A stretch of 64,000 bases of DNA from Paenibacillus riograndensis SBR5 (GCF_000981585.1 NZ_LN831776.1:3455187-3519186); one strand, 5' to 3'. Shown: positions 53,215-62,930, counted from the stretch's first letter. Translations and numbers: made by a program. Notes: generated by a model not told the origin, from the letters alone.

Positions 53215-53244
53215 ATAATATCACAGCAAAATTTGCTTCGTCAA
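53215..53244 (-). promoter_or_regulatory. rpmB promoter
   Basis: On the minus strand TTGACG, 18 nt, TATTAT, about 50 nt before the start codon. An AGCAAATTTTGCT palindrome lies in the spacer and may be accidental. Confidence 0.55.
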
Positions 53245-53357
53245 CCGCTTCAAAAACATTTATTTCTTTTGGCTCTTATAGTACAATATAGATTAGTGTA
53301 TTATGTCCAGTTAATCATAGAATTGATTAGGCATGAAGTTAGGAAGGGGAATCCTCA

Positions 53358-55145
53358 TTGAGTAAGCGTTCTATAGACGGAACAGATTTTACCGCAATGG
53401 TACTCGCCGGAGCGGAGAAGCTGCAGCAGCATGCAGAGCACGTCAATTCCCTAAATGTATTTCCGGTCCCGGATGGCGACACAGGTACAAATATGAATTT
53501 GACGATGACCGCAGGCGCGAACGAATTGAAAAAAAATAATACAGGCTCAGTGGGTCAATGTGCAGGAGTATTGTCCAAAGGTCTCTTGATGGGGGCACGG
53601 GGGAACTCCGGCGTTATTTTGTCACAGCTGTTCAGAGGCCTTGGACGGTACGCAGCCCAATATGATGAATTGAACACGCAGCAGTTCGCAGCAGCGCTGC
53701 AGACCGGAGTGGATACAGCATACAAAGCGGTGGTCAAGCCGGTAGAGGGAACGATACTTACAGTCGCCAAGGAAGCTGCCAGACACGCAGTCTACTACGC
53801 GCGGCGTACAACGGATGTAACAGAGCTGATGACTGAAGTCCTGTCCAGAGCCAAAGAAGCGTTGGCTAATACACCGGAGCTTCTGCCTGTGCTCAAGCAG
53901 GTGGGCGTTGTTGACTCCGGCGGCCAGGGTCTGGTTTACATTTATGAGGGCTTTCATCAGTATCTGACGGGCAGCGCCGGCACAGGGGTGCCAGTGCCGG
54001 TACAGGGACAAGCTCCTGCAGCCGCGCCTGCGGCATCGCCTTCAGCGGTGTTGACCAAACATGAGAACGTATTGTCCTCCGTGCAGTCATCTGCGCAATC
54101 ACAACTGTCTACGGAAGACATCGAATTTCTTTACGACATGGAGTTTTTTATTAACCGGCTGCTTGGCGGCTCCGTCAAAACGGAATTTGACGAGGAATCG
54201 TTTCGGAAAGCGTTGTCAGTTAATGGAGATTCCATTATCGTCATTTCGGATGATGAGACCATCAAGGTCCATGTCCATTCCAAGACTCCGGGCGAGGTCC
54301 TGAATCTGGCACTGCAATATGGCGAAATTACGCAGATCCATATTCTTAACATGCGGGAGCAGCACCGCGATCTGCTGACCGCCGGCATGGACATCGCGCC
54401 TATGCCAGACCTGTTTGCGGATATTCCGCAGGAAGAGAGCAGTGTCCAGGCACCGGCGGTTCCACCCGCAGATGACATGGCTCAGTACGGGTTTATTGCC
54501 GTATCTTCGGGTGAAGGCATCTCTGATATTTTCCGCAGCCTCGGCGTGGACGCCATTCTGTCCGGCGGACAGACGATGAATCCCAGCACAGAGGATTTCG
54601 TTAACGCGATATCGTCTATATCGGCGAAGCATATCTATATTCTCCCTAACAACTCGAACATTGTGCTTGCGGCTCAGCAAGCCAAGGAGCTGCTTGAGGG
54701 CGAACGTGAGATAACCGTTATTCCAAGCAAAAGCATCCCGCAGGGGATTGCCGCCGCTTTTGCCTTCCAGGAGGAAGATGCGGTCGAAACCAACACCGGC
54801 AACATGCTGGAGGCAATCTCCCAGGTCAAATCGGGACAGATTACCAATGCGGTCCGCGATACGGTTATTGAGGAGCTGGAGATCAAGTCCGGGCAGTATA
54901 TCGGGATAGCCAATTCGAAGATTGTAGCCGCTGCGGATGATCTGCTGGCAGCCAGCCAGGCACTTCTGGGAAGCATGCTGGAGAACGGTGATGAGATTGT
55001 TACCGTATTGACAGGCGCTGAATCTGAGGATAGCGTCACTGATGCGCTGGAAAACTGGCTTGCAGAAGCCTATCCCCAGGTAGAAGTAGAGATCCATAAT
55101 GGCGGCCAGCCGCTGTATTATTATCTTTTTTCCGTTGAACCCTAG
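53358..55145 (+). CDS. fakA: fatty acid kinase catalytic subunit FakA (DAK2 domain, YloV)
   Basis: A 595-residue protein: N-terminal DhaL/DAK2 kinase domain (PVPDGDTGTNM nucleotide/Mg site, GARGNSGVILSQ), an Ala/Pro-rich hinge at about 215-235, a middle domain and a C-terminal DegV-like FakB-binding part. With a FakB protein it phosphorylates exogenous fatty acids for phospholipid synthesis. It starts at TTG after AAGGGGA. A DegV-family gene follows, so both subunits may be encoded here. The B. subtilis neighbour yloU is missing upstream. Confidence 0.93.
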   Translation: MSKRSIDGTDFTAMVLAGAEKLQQHAEHVNSLNVFPVPDGDTGTNMNLTMTAGANELKKNNTGSVGQCAGVLSKGLLMGARGNSGVILSQLFRGLGRYAAQYDELNTQQFAAALQTGVDTAYKAVVKPVEGTILTVAKEAARHAVYYARRTTDVTELMTEVLSRAKEALANTPELLPVLKQVGVVDSGGQGLVYIYEGFHQYLTGSAGTGVPVPVQGQAPAAAPAASPSAVLTKHENVLSSVQSSAQSQLSTEDIEFLYDMEFFINRLLGGSVKTEFDEESFRKALSVNGDSIIVISDDETIKVHVHSKTPGEVLNLALQYGEITQIHILNMREQHRDLLTAGMDIAPMPDLFADIPQEESSVQAPAVPPADDMAQYGFIAVSSGEGISDIFRSLGVDAILSGGQTMNPSTEDFVNAISSISAKHIYILPNNSNIVLAAQQAKELLEGEREITVIPSKSIPQGIAAAFAFQEEDAVETNTGNMLEAISQVKSGQITNAVRDTVIEELEIKSGQYIGIANSKIVAAADDLLAASQALLGSMLENGDEIVTVLTGAESEDSVTDALENWLAEAYPQVEVEIHNGGQPLYYYLFSVEP

Positions 55146-55250
55146 GTAGACATTTTACTCCTTATATAGTCTCATGCAGAAGCGCTGCGTTAACAATGAT
55201 CAAGTGAGCGTCCGGCGCTTCTGTCCAAACATAGTCAGGGGAGGTATACC

Positions 55251-56111
55251 ATGAATCGTACCGTTATCGTCACCGACAGCACTTCCGATATCCCGCCGAC
55301 CATGGCCGAAGCTTTAGGCATCGAGGTCGTTCCACTGACTCTAATGTTCGGTGAGGAAGCATTCCGGGATAATGTGGATATGACACCGGAGCAATTCTAT
55401 GAACGTCTTCCCCGCTCCACTTCGCTGCCGACTACCTCCCAGCCGTCACCGGTTGAGTATATGAATGTATATCAGGGTATTCAGGAACGTTATCCGGGCT
55501 GCCGCATCCTTTCATTTCATATATCCTCGGGTCTTAGCGGCACGTATCAATCGGCTGTTCTGGCTAAATCCATGCTGGAAGAGAAGGGAGAGTCGATCAC
55601 GGTTGTGGATTCACTTTCCGCTTCCTATGGATTCGGCTTTATGGTGGTCGAGGCGGCACGGCTGGCTGCGGAAGGACATGACCCGGAGGAGATTCTGGCA
55701 CAGGCAGAGCGTCTCCGCCAGTCCCGTAAGCTGTATTTCCTGGTCGATACGCTGGAATATCTGCAAAAGGGCGGCAGAATAGGCAAAGCCTCCGCTTTTC
55801 TGGGAACGCTGCTGAACATCAAACCGATCCTTTCTATTGATGCGGAAGGAATCATTTACGCGGTCGAGAAGGTCAGGGGCCGCAAGAAGGCAGTAGCCCG
55901 CATGATCGAGCTGTTCAAACAGGATCTGCCGGGTGTGGACAAAATCAATGTGGCCGTGGGTCATACGGCTGAACCGGCTTCCGGCGAAGAGTTCCTTAAG
56001 GAATTGGCCGGACACTTCACCCTGGAAGAGAAAGTGCTGACGAACGTGGGCCCTGTAGTAGGGAGCCATGTCGGCAACGGTACTTTAGCCGTATTCATCT
56101 GGCCCGCGTAA
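55251..56111 (+). CDS. DegV family fatty-acid-binding protein (FakB type)
   Basis: A 286-residue DegV protein. VTDSTSDIP at the start, TTSQPSPVEY and ISSGLSGTYQSA line the fatty acid head-group site; RIGKASAFLGTLLNIKPIL is typical. FakB proteins carry the fatty acid (acyl-phosphate) to and from FakA. It follows fakA after about 100 bp and precedes recG by 13 nt. B. subtilis has sdaAB/sdaAA in this slot, so this is a local replacement that makes functional sense. Confidence 0.92.
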   Translation: MNRTVIVTDSTSDIPPTMAEALGIEVVPLTLMFGEEAFRDNVDMTPEQFYERLPRSTSLPTTSQPSPVEYMNVYQGIQERYPGCRILSFHISSGLSGTYQSAVLAKSMLEEKGESITVVDSLSASYGFGFMVVEAARLAAEGHDPEEILAQAERLRQSRKLYFLVDTLEYLQKGGRIGKASAFLGTLLNIKPILSIDAEGIIYAVEKVRGRKKAVARMIELFKQDLPGVDKINVAVGHTAEPASGEEFLKELAGHFTLEEKVLTNVGPVVGSHVGNGTLAVFIWPA

Positions 56112-56124
56112 ATAGGGGATGAAC

Positions 56125-58176
56125 ATGGGGATTTCTTTGGATTCAATCGAAGTGAAACAAATAAATGGCGTGAGCGCTCAAAAGCAAAACGAGCTTCACG
56201 CCTTTGGCGTCTTTACAGTCAAGGATTTGCTGGAGTATTATCCATTCCGCTATGATGATTTCCGGCCGCGCAGCTTGAGCGAAATCAAACATGGCGACAA
56301 AGCGACGCTTGTTGCAAAGGTTATTGGCATCCCGGTATTGCAGCGCTTTGGGGGCAAATCCCGGTTGAGCTGCAAAATGATAGCCGAGCCGTGGATGTTC
56401 ACCGCAACCTGGTTCAACCAGCATTATGTGCGGGAACAGCTGACAGCCCAGCGCGAAATTGTGATTACCGGTAAATGGGATCAGAAGCGGAATGCCATCA
56501 CCGTGACGGATTATGAATTCACGGACCGGGGAGAAGGGAAGATCGGCACCTTGCAGCCGGTCTATTCCGTTGGGGGCAAGATCACGCAAACCTGGATACG
56601 CAAAATAATCAATCAGGGGCTGCAGCAATATGGCGACCTGATTCCCGAAATTCTTCCGCATTCAATTATATGGAAATATGATTTCTTGTCCCGCAAACGG
56701 GCCATTGCTACGATTCACCGGCCGGAGGATACACGCGAGGGCCAGCAGGGGCGGCGCCGGATGGTGTATGAGGAGCTTTTTTTGTTTCAGCTCAAAGTAC
56801 AGGCTTTCCGTGTGCTGAACCGCGGCAGAATGGACGGTGTGGTACATACGGTTGACAACGCCACGGTCCGGACGTTTGTCCGCAGCCTGCCTTTTGAACT
56901 GACGGATGCCCAGAAGCGCGTTGAACTGGAAATCCTGCAGGATATGCGTTCACCGTATTGCATGAACCGTCTTTTGCAGGGCGATGTAGGTTCAGGCAAA
57001 ACCGTACTGGCGGCAATTGCCCTCTATGCTACCGTGAAATCCGGATTTCAGGGGGCGCTGATGGTGCCTACCGAAATTCTGGCAGAGCAGCATATGCGGT
57101 CGCTTACCAAGATGTTTGAGCCGTTCGGAATTACCGTAGGCCTGCTGACGGGAAGTGTGACCGGACGCAAACGCAAGGATCTGCTGGCCTCGCTGCAAAT
57201 GGGAATGCTCGATATTGTAGTCGGTACGCATGCCTTGATTCAGGAGGATGTGTTTTTCCGCGGGCTGGGGATGGTAGTTACGGATGAGCAGCACCGTTTC
57301 GGCGTGAACCAGCGCAGTATTCTGCGCCGCAAGGGCTATAACCCGGATGTGCTGACCATGACAGCTACGCCCATTCCGCGTACGCTGGCGATTACTGTCT
57401 TTGGCGATATGGATGTATCCACGCTTTCGGAGCGGCCGAAGGGGCGCGTACCGATCATGACTTACTGGGTCAAACCTGATCTGATGGAACGGGTGCTGAA
57501 GCTGGTCAACCGCGAGGTCGACCAAGGCAGGCAGGCTTATCTGATTTGTCCGCTGATTGAGGAATCGGAAAAGCTGGATGTGCAGAATGCGATTGACCTG
57601 CATATCCAAATGTCGCAGGCTTTTCCCCACTACAAGGTGGGCCTGCTTCACGGGCGGATGACCCCCGGGGAAAAAGATGAAGTCATGCGCGCCTTCTACA
57701 ACAATGAAATTCAGCTGCTCGTCTCCACGACCGTTGTAGAGGTCGGTGTCGATGTTCCCAATGCCACGCTGATGATCATTATGGATGCGGACCGCTTTGG
57801 ATTGTCCCAGCTGCATCAGCTGCGCGGCCGGGTCGGGCGTGGCCAGCACGCTTCCTTCTGTGTGCTTGTAGCTGATCCGAAGTCCGAAATCGGGCGTGAG
57901 CGGATGACTGCGATGACCGATACGGATGACGGCTTCGAGGTGTCGCGCAGAGACTTGGAGCTGCGGGGGCCAGGAGATTTCTTCGGGACCAAGCAGAGCG
58001 GACTGCCGGAGTTCAGGCTGGCAGACATGACCGCCGATTTCGAAGTGCTGGAGCAAGCCAGGGATGATGCAGCGGAGCTGCTCAAGGAAACCGATTTTTG
58101 GACTTCCGCTGATTATGCGCCGCTGCGGACCTATCTGCAGAACGAGCAAATTTTTCAAGGGGATATCATCGATTAA
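56125..58176 (+). CDS. recG: ATP-dependent DNA helicase RecG
   Basis: A 683-residue RecG. The wedge (OB) domain occupies about 1-190, Walker A GDVGSGKTVLA, DEQHRFGV, TATPIPRTLA, and motif VI QLRGRVGRG. It reverses stalled forks and processes Holliday-like junctions. TAGGGG lies 6 nt before ATG 56125; ATG 56119 is within reach but too near. It closes the conserved block. Confidence 0.95.
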   Translation: MGISLDSIEVKQINGVSAQKQNELHAFGVFTVKDLLEYYPFRYDDFRPRSLSEIKHGDKATLVAKVIGIPVLQRFGGKSRLSCKMIAEPWMFTATWFNQHYVREQLTAQREIVITGKWDQKRNAITVTDYEFTDRGEGKIGTLQPVYSVGGKITQTWIRKIINQGLQQYGDLIPEILPHSIIWKYDFLSRKRAIATIHRPEDTREGQQGRRRMVYEELFLFQLKVQAFRVLNRGRMDGVVHTVDNATVRTFVRSLPFELTDAQKRVELEILQDMRSPYCMNRLLQGDVGSGKTVLAAIALYATVKSGFQGALMVPTEILAEQHMRSLTKMFEPFGITVGLLTGSVTGRKRKDLLASLQMGMLDIVVGTHALIQEDVFFRGLGMVVTDEQHRFGVNQRSILRRKGYNPDVLTMTATPIPRTLAITVFGDMDVSTLSERPKGRVPIMTYWVKPDLMERVLKLVNREVDQGRQAYLICPLIEESEKLDVQNAIDLHIQMSQAFPHYKVGLLHGRMTPGEKDEVMRAFYNNEIQLLVSTTVVEVGVDVPNATLMIIMDADRFGLSQLHQLRGRVGRGQHASFCVLVADPKSEIGRERMTAMTDTDDGFEVSRRDLELRGPGDFFGTKQSGLPEFRLADMTADFEVLEQARDDAAELLKETDFWTSADYAPLRTYLQNEQIFQGDIID

Positions 58177-58243
58177 TTAGGCACATGCACCGGCTTTCCC
58201 TCATATACTGTGAATGATTGGAATATGACAGGAGGTGCTGCGC

Positions 58244-58531
58244 GTGGGCTATCAGCAATTTGGTATCAGTCCCCAGCTGGTGGATCGCATCAAGCTGAAG
58301 ATGAAGAATCCGGCTGTTAAAGAACGAGTGAAGAATTTGATCAACGGAATCTCCAAACAGGAGCTTCAGAACACTTCGGTGGTGCACAGACTGGTGCGCA
58401 AAGCTTCGGCAATACTGGGGGAAAAGCTGACCTCGGCACAGGAAGAACAAATTGTAAAGTTTGTAATTGCCCAGAAGATTGACCCCAACAATACATTTCA
58501 TTTGATCCGGTTGTGGGGGATGTTTCGGTAG
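58244..58531 (+). CDS. SpoVIF-like sporulation protein
   Basis: A helical protein of about 95 residues from GTG 58244 (MGYQQFGISPQLVDRIKLKM). The pattern of short helices (VKNLINGISKQELQNTSVV, then GEKLTSAQEEQIVKFVIAQ) resembles the stage VI sporulation protein F family involved in coat assembly; I hold this as likely, not certain. AGGAGGTG stands 6-8 nt before the GTG; the GTG at 58235 lies inside that site. A perfect terminator follows. Confidence 0.65.
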   Translation: MGYQQFGISPQLVDRIKLKMKNPAVKERVKNLINGISKQELQNTSVVHRLVRKASAILGEKLTSAQEEQIVKFVIAQKIDPNNTFHLIRLWGMFR

Positions 58532-58577
58532 AGGGCTGCAGCTCAGGCAATAAAAATGGCACAAGCCGGTGTACATT

Positions 58578-58615
58578 AAAAAGCGTTCCCGCTGAATTCA
58601 GCGGGAACGCTTTTT
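58578..58615 (+). terminator. strong terminator after the SpoVIF-like gene
   Basis: A perfect 38-bp palindrome: AAAAAGCGTTCCCGCTGA and its complement, ending in Ts. Confidence 0.93.
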
Positions 58616-58695
58616 GCCTGTAGTTTGGGAAACAATAGAGTCAACAAGTTCGCCGGGGGGCAGATGATATTCATATTTCAATCCTGCTTGACTAC

Positions 58696-58740
58696 TTGAC
58701 ATGTGAATATATTATCGTTATAGTGTGAATGTATTCACAC
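58696..58740 (+). promoter_or_regulatory. SigA promoter with overlapping TetR operator
   Basis: TTGACA (58696-58701), exactly 17 nt, TATAGT (58719-58724), then the perfect 18-bp palindrome GTGTGAATGTATTCACAC (58723-58740) overlapping the -10 end and probable start site. A half site TGTGAATA lies in the spacer. The position just before tetR suggests autorepression. Confidence 0.8.
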
Positions 58741-58760
58741 CTCACATTAAGGAGTATTCT

Positions 58761-59420
58761 ATGCCAAAAAATACTTTCTTTCGTTTAGATGAAGCAAGGC
58801 GCGAGGAAATATCTATTAGCGCTATGCATCTTTTTGTTAATAATCTTTACGAGGATATCACTATGAAGATGGTTTTGGATAGTTTGTCCATGCACCCCGG
58901 AACATTTTATCGGTATTTTGAAGACAAAGATGACCTTTATTGTCACCTAATACGTAATGTGACCCAGAAAAGAGCTGCGTATTTTAATAACAGTAATGAA
59001 GATCCCCTTTTCCAGTTTTTCCTTGCTGGCTTATTTGGTAACGTTAATGGCATTGTGACCGAGCCGCTGAATGAGCTGGAAGTCAAACTCACTGAAACAT
59101 TTTTATACATTACTGAGAACATTTTGCTTAAAATATATCTGAATGTGCTAAAGGGCGAGTCATTCCCCTTAATCAAGGACATTTTACGCCGGATGAGGGT
59201 TGATGGATATCTCCGGCCTGATATTGACGACGACCTGATTTCTTTTATGTTTGAGTCCATGCAGTTTAATTTAGTCATGTTTTTTAGGGAATTCGATATT
59301 AAGGACACTAAGCTGCAACATAAGATTAGCAAGTACTTTGCTGACTTTATGGGTCATGGGCTGCTTGAAGATCATAAATATTCTGAAATTGTTAGCGATT
59401 TCAAGAAAGCCAAGGAGTAG
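58761..59420 (+). CDS. TetR-family transcriptional regulator
   Basis: A 219-residue TetR/AcrR regulator. N-terminal HTH with ITMKMVLDSLSMHPGTFYRYFEDKDDLY (excerpt GTFYRYFEDKDDLY) at about 40-63; the ligand domain is helical and unassigned. AAGGAG lies about 7 nt before ATG 58761; the upstream in-frame ATG at 58725 lies inside the palindromic operator. The gene is A+T richer than the core block. A hydrolase gene 53 nt downstream is probably co-transcribed and may process the inducer. Confidence 0.9.
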   Translation: MPKNTFFRLDEARREEISISAMHLFVNNLYEDITMKMVLDSLSMHPGTFYRYFEDKDDLYCHLIRNVTQKRAAYFNNSNEDPLFQFFLAGLFGNVNGIVTEPLNELEVKLTETFLYITENILLKIYLNVLKGESFPLIKDILRRMRVDGYLRPDIDDDLISFMFESMQFNLVMFFREFDIKDTKLQHKISKYFADFMGHGLLEDHKYSEIVSDFKKAKE

Positions 59421-59473
59421 AAATGTATGTATTTCACATTCGCCACTTTTATTAATTAAGGAGGAACAAGAAA

Positions 59474-60619
59474 ATGAAAACATATGACGCATTTCCGGAA
59501 CCCATTGGCAGCTATACTGTCGGTCGAACCCAGATGGATTTTGAGTACACGGCATCAGATCACTCAAAAAGAGAACTGACGGCGTTTGTGTACTATCCGT
59601 CCGACAGTAGCGAAGGTAAGTCTACATCAACTTACATGTTTCCTGAGGTATACGACATGTTGAATGAGCAGCCGCTTATCAGTGCGTATCTTGAAGGAAA
59701 GGGGTTTTTCTCTATAGATATCAAGACCCAGTGTTACGATGACCTTGCTCTCTCCGGGAAGGAGAAGCGCTATCCGGTGTTATTCTATGTCTGCGGCGGG
59801 GGTGGTTCTCCAGAATGGGGTACAGTGCTCTGTACAGACATGGCCAGCATAGGATATGTTGTGGTAAGCATCGGGCATCCGAACAGCACGATGTATAAGC
59901 GTAAAGACGGGCGCCTGTTTAATGTGTCCGAGGATTTCTCGGATGCCATAATGGCGTTGTCTGAAGATCCGGGGATGCAGGCGTTGGCTGGCAAAATGGA
60001 GATGCGCCCTGACGATGAAACTGCCGCCCAGATGTGCCGTAACGTGCTTACACTGCCGATTATTTCCAGGGTAACAGAGTATAGTGAGTTGCAAGCAGAA
60101 GATGTGAGAACTGTAGCCGATTATCTGTACAAACTGGACGCTGGAGAGCAGAATTCCATCTTTGAGGGCAGATTACTTTTTGACATCGGTATGGGCATCA
60201 TCGGACATTCTTATGGAGGGCTTACGACGGCGATGGTTTGCCGGGACGACGACCGGTTCGCCTGCGGAATTGGCTTGGATAGCGGGGCGTTCGGTCTTCT
60301 CGGCAGCGACCTTAAGACTCCCTTCCTGCTTCTGTTTCGTGAACCCAACTATAATATGAATGCGATCATTGGCGCTAACAATAGCATGGAAACCTATTAT
60401 TTCTCTGTTGATCGTGTTGCGCATTTAGATTACTGCGACATCGTGTTTACCAGTGTTAATGAGCAATTGAGAGGCGAACGGGATGCTATGGAGATGCGAA
60501 ATCTTGTTACAGACTATACGAAGAACTTTTTTGATCATTATATACTGCAGAAGGCTGTGAGTGTGGAAAGTCTGGCATACGATGGCGTGGACTTGATCAA
60601 GAAGACCAGCAACAAGTGA
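59474..60619 (+). CDS. alpha/beta hydrolase, PAF-acetylhydrolase-like
   Basis: A 381-residue alpha/beta hydrolase without a signal peptide. The nucleophile elbow is GHSYGG (about 249-254), with an acid in GLDSGAFG and a His in VAHLDYCD, all in the order of plasma-type PAF acetylhydrolases. An oxyanion-type YVCGGGGSPEWG stretch precedes. It would cleave ester bonds of lipids or small esters; substrate unknown. AAGGAGG precedes the ATG. It is controlled with the upstream TetR gene in all likelihood. Confidence 0.85.
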   Translation: MKTYDAFPEPIGSYTVGRTQMDFEYTASDHSKRELTAFVYYPSDSSEGKSTSTYMFPEVYDMLNEQPLISAYLEGKGFFSIDIKTQCYDDLALSGKEKRYPVLFYVCGGGGSPEWGTVLCTDMASIGYVVVSIGHPNSTMYKRKDGRLFNVSEDFSDAIMALSEDPGMQALAGKMEMRPDDETAAQMCRNVLTLPIISRVTEYSELQAEDVRTVADYLYKLDAGEQNSIFEGRLLFDIGMGIIGHSYGGLTTAMVCRDDDRFACGIGLDSGAFGLLGSDLKTPFLLLFREPNYNMNAIIGANNSMETYYFSVDRVAHLDYCDIVFTSVNEQLRGERDAMEMRNLVTDYTKNFFDHYILQKAVSVESLAYDGVDLIKKTSNK

Positions 60620-60715
60620 CATAACCGGGAGGCTCTGATGGCATTGTTTTCTATTTTACCAACATCACATAAGATCACACAGGGTTAATTCAATAAAAAG
60701 GGGCTTTAGTACAAA

Positions 60716-60746
60716 AAGAGCTTGTATCTAAGTGATACAAGCTCTT
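60716..60746. terminator. terminator between the hydrolase and yitT genes
   Basis: AAGAGCTTGTATC, loop TAAGT, GATACAAGCTCTT, between convergent genes, preceded by an A-tract. Confidence 0.85.
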
Positions 60747-60785
60747 GTCTATTTGTGTATTCTTACCCAAGAATCGCGCCCGCGG

Positions 60786-61646
60786 CTAATCCCGGAACCG
60801 GGCAGCCCGCCGCCCGCGCCGGGTGGACCGGAAGACGATCTGGCTGTCCTGATCGCAGGTGCGGACGATGGTGGCCAGCTCTTCCTCCTCCAGCTTGCTT
60901 GCTATACAGAACAGGGTCCCCGGCTGGCCCTTGGCGCCTGAAGCACGGATAAGCTTGGCCTCGCGGGCCAGCTTGCGGTGAAGCGCAAGGCGGATCTCTT
61001 CGGGACGGCTGCTGGTAATCCAAACCGCGCGGGTGCGGGAGAGATCTCTTATACAGATCCTCACAGCCTCAAAAGCCAGCAGATAGGCAAGTATGGAATA
61101 CATAGCCTGATCCCAGCCGAACAACGCGCCTCCGCACAATAATATGGTGCAGTTGAAGACCATAATGATGTATTCAGCCGATTTCGCCGGCCCCTGGCTG
61201 AGGAGGGCATAACCCGGATCTCCGGCTCCACCGCTCATTCCGCCAAAGCGGATGGAGATGCCGATGCCGAAGCCCAGTGAGAGCCCTCCGGCAATGGAGG
61301 CCGTCAGCGGTTCGCCCGTCAGGGACGGGAAACGGTGCAGGGCCAGTGAACCCGCAGTCAGGCAGACTAATCCAAGCATCACATAGAGCGCAAAGCGCAG
61401 ATGAATCTGTCTGCGTGAGATCAGAATAAACGGCAGGTTGAACAAGAACAGGAACAGCCCCAGCCGCATTTCCGTAGTGTGTGCAAAAAGTGCCGACAGG
61501 CCGGCAATTCCGCCGGGAACAAGCTGATGCGGCATCAGAAACAGCTCAAGTCCGACCGCTGCGAGCAGCCCTCCGGCAATGACACCGAGGACGCGGACAC
61601 CCATGCGCTGCCGAAACGGTTTACCGTTCTTCCTAAGAGTATTCAT
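60786..61646 (-). CDS. YitT family membrane protein (DUF161/DUF2179)
   Basis: 286 residues: five hydrophobic segments in the first 190 (GVIAGGLLAAVGLELFLMPH, VPGGIAGLSAL) and a soluble C-terminal DUF2179 domain (AVWITSSRPEEI... to RFRD), here with a basic tail. YitT proteins are broadly conserved membrane proteins without a settled function. GGAGAGCA-type site before the ATG. It is followed by the antiporter gene upstream on the same strand (33 bp), so it may be the last gene of that operon. Confidence 0.9.
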   Translation of the reverse strand: MNTLRKNGKPFRQRMGVRVLGVIAGGLLAAVGLELFLMPHQLVPGGIAGLSALFAHTTEMRLGLFLFLFNLPFILISRRQIHLRFALYVMLGLVCLTAGSLALHRFPSLTGEPLTASIAGGLSLGFGIGISIRFGGMSGGAGDPGYALLSQGPAKSAEYIIMVFNCTILLCGGALFGWDQAMYSILAYLLAFEAVRICIRDLSRTRAVWITSSRPEEIRLALHRKLAREAKLIRASGAKGQPGTLFCIASKLEEEELATIVRTCDQDSQIVFRSTRRGRRAARFRD

Positions 61647-61679
61647 ATGCTCTCCTCCCTTCCAAGAGAGAACCGGACA

Positions 61680-62927
61680 TTACTCGTTGTCCGTTGCGGT
61701 AGCGGCCTGTCTGGAGGAACGGGCCAGGTGCCGCTTCTCGAATTTAAATACTTTATCCAGAAGCTTGTAGATGGTTTTGGATTCTTTGGTCAGCAACGGG
61801 CCGAGTATAGCTAGAATCAGCACGTACATGGCGGCAAAAGGCTGCAAAATGGCCAACAGGCCGCCGGCTTTGCCAAGATTGGCCATGATAATGGAGAACT
61901 CGCCTCTGGAGACAATGGTCAGGCCGATGTTGGCGGAAGACCGCGGGCTGAGCCCGGCGCTGCGTCCGGCCAGCATGCCTGCGGCGAAATTCCCGATCAA
62001 AGTAATGATGACTGCGGCAAGTGAGTACCAGAGTGCGTCACCGCCCAAGGACAGCGGATCAATCGTCAGCCCGAAGCTGAAGAAGAAGATGGCTCCGAAA
62101 AAGTCGCGGAAGGGAATCACCAGCTTCTCAATCCGCTTGACATGCTCGGTTTCGGCGAGCACCAGTCCGACGAGCAATGCACCGATGGCTTCAGCCACAT
62201 GAATGGTCTCGGAGAAGCCGGCGATCAGAAAGAGCGCAGCGAAGATGACGAGCGCAAAAAGCTCACCGGAGCGGATATTCAGTACCCGGTTCAGCCAGGG
62301 TACCAGCTTGCGGCCAATGACCAGCAGCGCCAGCATATACCCCAGCGCGATCAGCGCGGACAGCAGTACGCCTCCTAATGAAGAGGAGCCGCTGAGGACC
62401 AGACCGGACAGAATGGAAATGTAGACGGCGAGGAAAACATCCTCAAACATGATGATCCCGAGAATCATCTCGGTTTCGGGGTTGGCGGTGCGCTTGAGAT
62501 CGACCAGCACCTTGGCGACGATTGCACTGGAGGAAATGGTCGTAATCCCGGCGATCACGAGGATCTCCTCCAGCGGGAATCCGAGTCCCCAGCCGAGGAC
62601 AAGTCCGAGCGTAAAGTTGATCAGAATGTAGATGGTTCCGCCCGTGACAATCGAGCGTCCGGCTTTGACGAGGCGGCCTACGGAAAACTCCAGGCCCAGA
62701 TAGAACAAGAGGAAGAGGACACCGATCCGGCCCATAAATTCTATCAGGGCGGCGCTCTCGATGAAACGGAAGTCCAGGTGCCATATTTTGAAGGCATGCG
62801 GGCCTACAGCCATGCCGATCAGAATGTAGAACGGAATTACGGAAAAACGCAGCTTGGTGGAGACCAGACCGGCAAGGGCGATCAGCACCAGTGCGAGGCC
62901 GACTTCAAATACGATATAATGATTCAT
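61680..62927 (-). CDS. khtU: CPA2-family K+(Na+)/H+ antiporter, KhtU type
   Basis: A 415-residue antiporter with twelve or so membrane segments. GRIGVLFLLFYLGLEFS, ISSSAIVAKVL and LFALVIFAALF match CPA2 (Kef/KhtU) transporters; no C-terminal RCK domain is fused. The upstream gene encodes a separate RCK_C protein, as in the B. subtilis khtTU (yhaTU) unit that exports K+ under alkaline stress. Start ATG 62927 lies 3 nt after the khtT stop. Confidence 0.9.
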   Translation of the reverse strand: MNHYIVFEVGLALVLIALAGLVSTKLRFSVIPFYILIGMAVGPHAFKIWHLDFRFIESAALIEFMGRIGVLFLLFYLGLEFSVGRLVKAGRSIVTGGTIYILINFTLGLVLGWGLGFPLEEILVIAGITTISSSAIVAKVLVDLKRTANPETEMILGIIMFEDVFLAVYISILSGLVLSGSSSLGGVLLSALIALGYMLALLVIGRKLVPWLNRVLNIRSGELFALVIFAALFLIAGFSETIHVAEAIGALLVGLVLAETEHVKRIEKLVIPFRDFFGAIFFFSFGLTIDPLSLGGDALWYSLAAVIITLIGNFAAGMLAGRSAGLSPRSSANIGLTIVSRGEFSIIMANLGKAGGLLAILQPFAAMYVLILAILGPLLTKESKTIYKLLDKVFKFEKRHLARSSRQAATATDNE

Positions 62928-62930
62928 CCA

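Noticed and set aside
53167..53357. A remnant of yloU between rpmB and fakA
   Set aside because: Only promoter-like A+T-rich DNA is present; no Asp23-like peptide in any frame.
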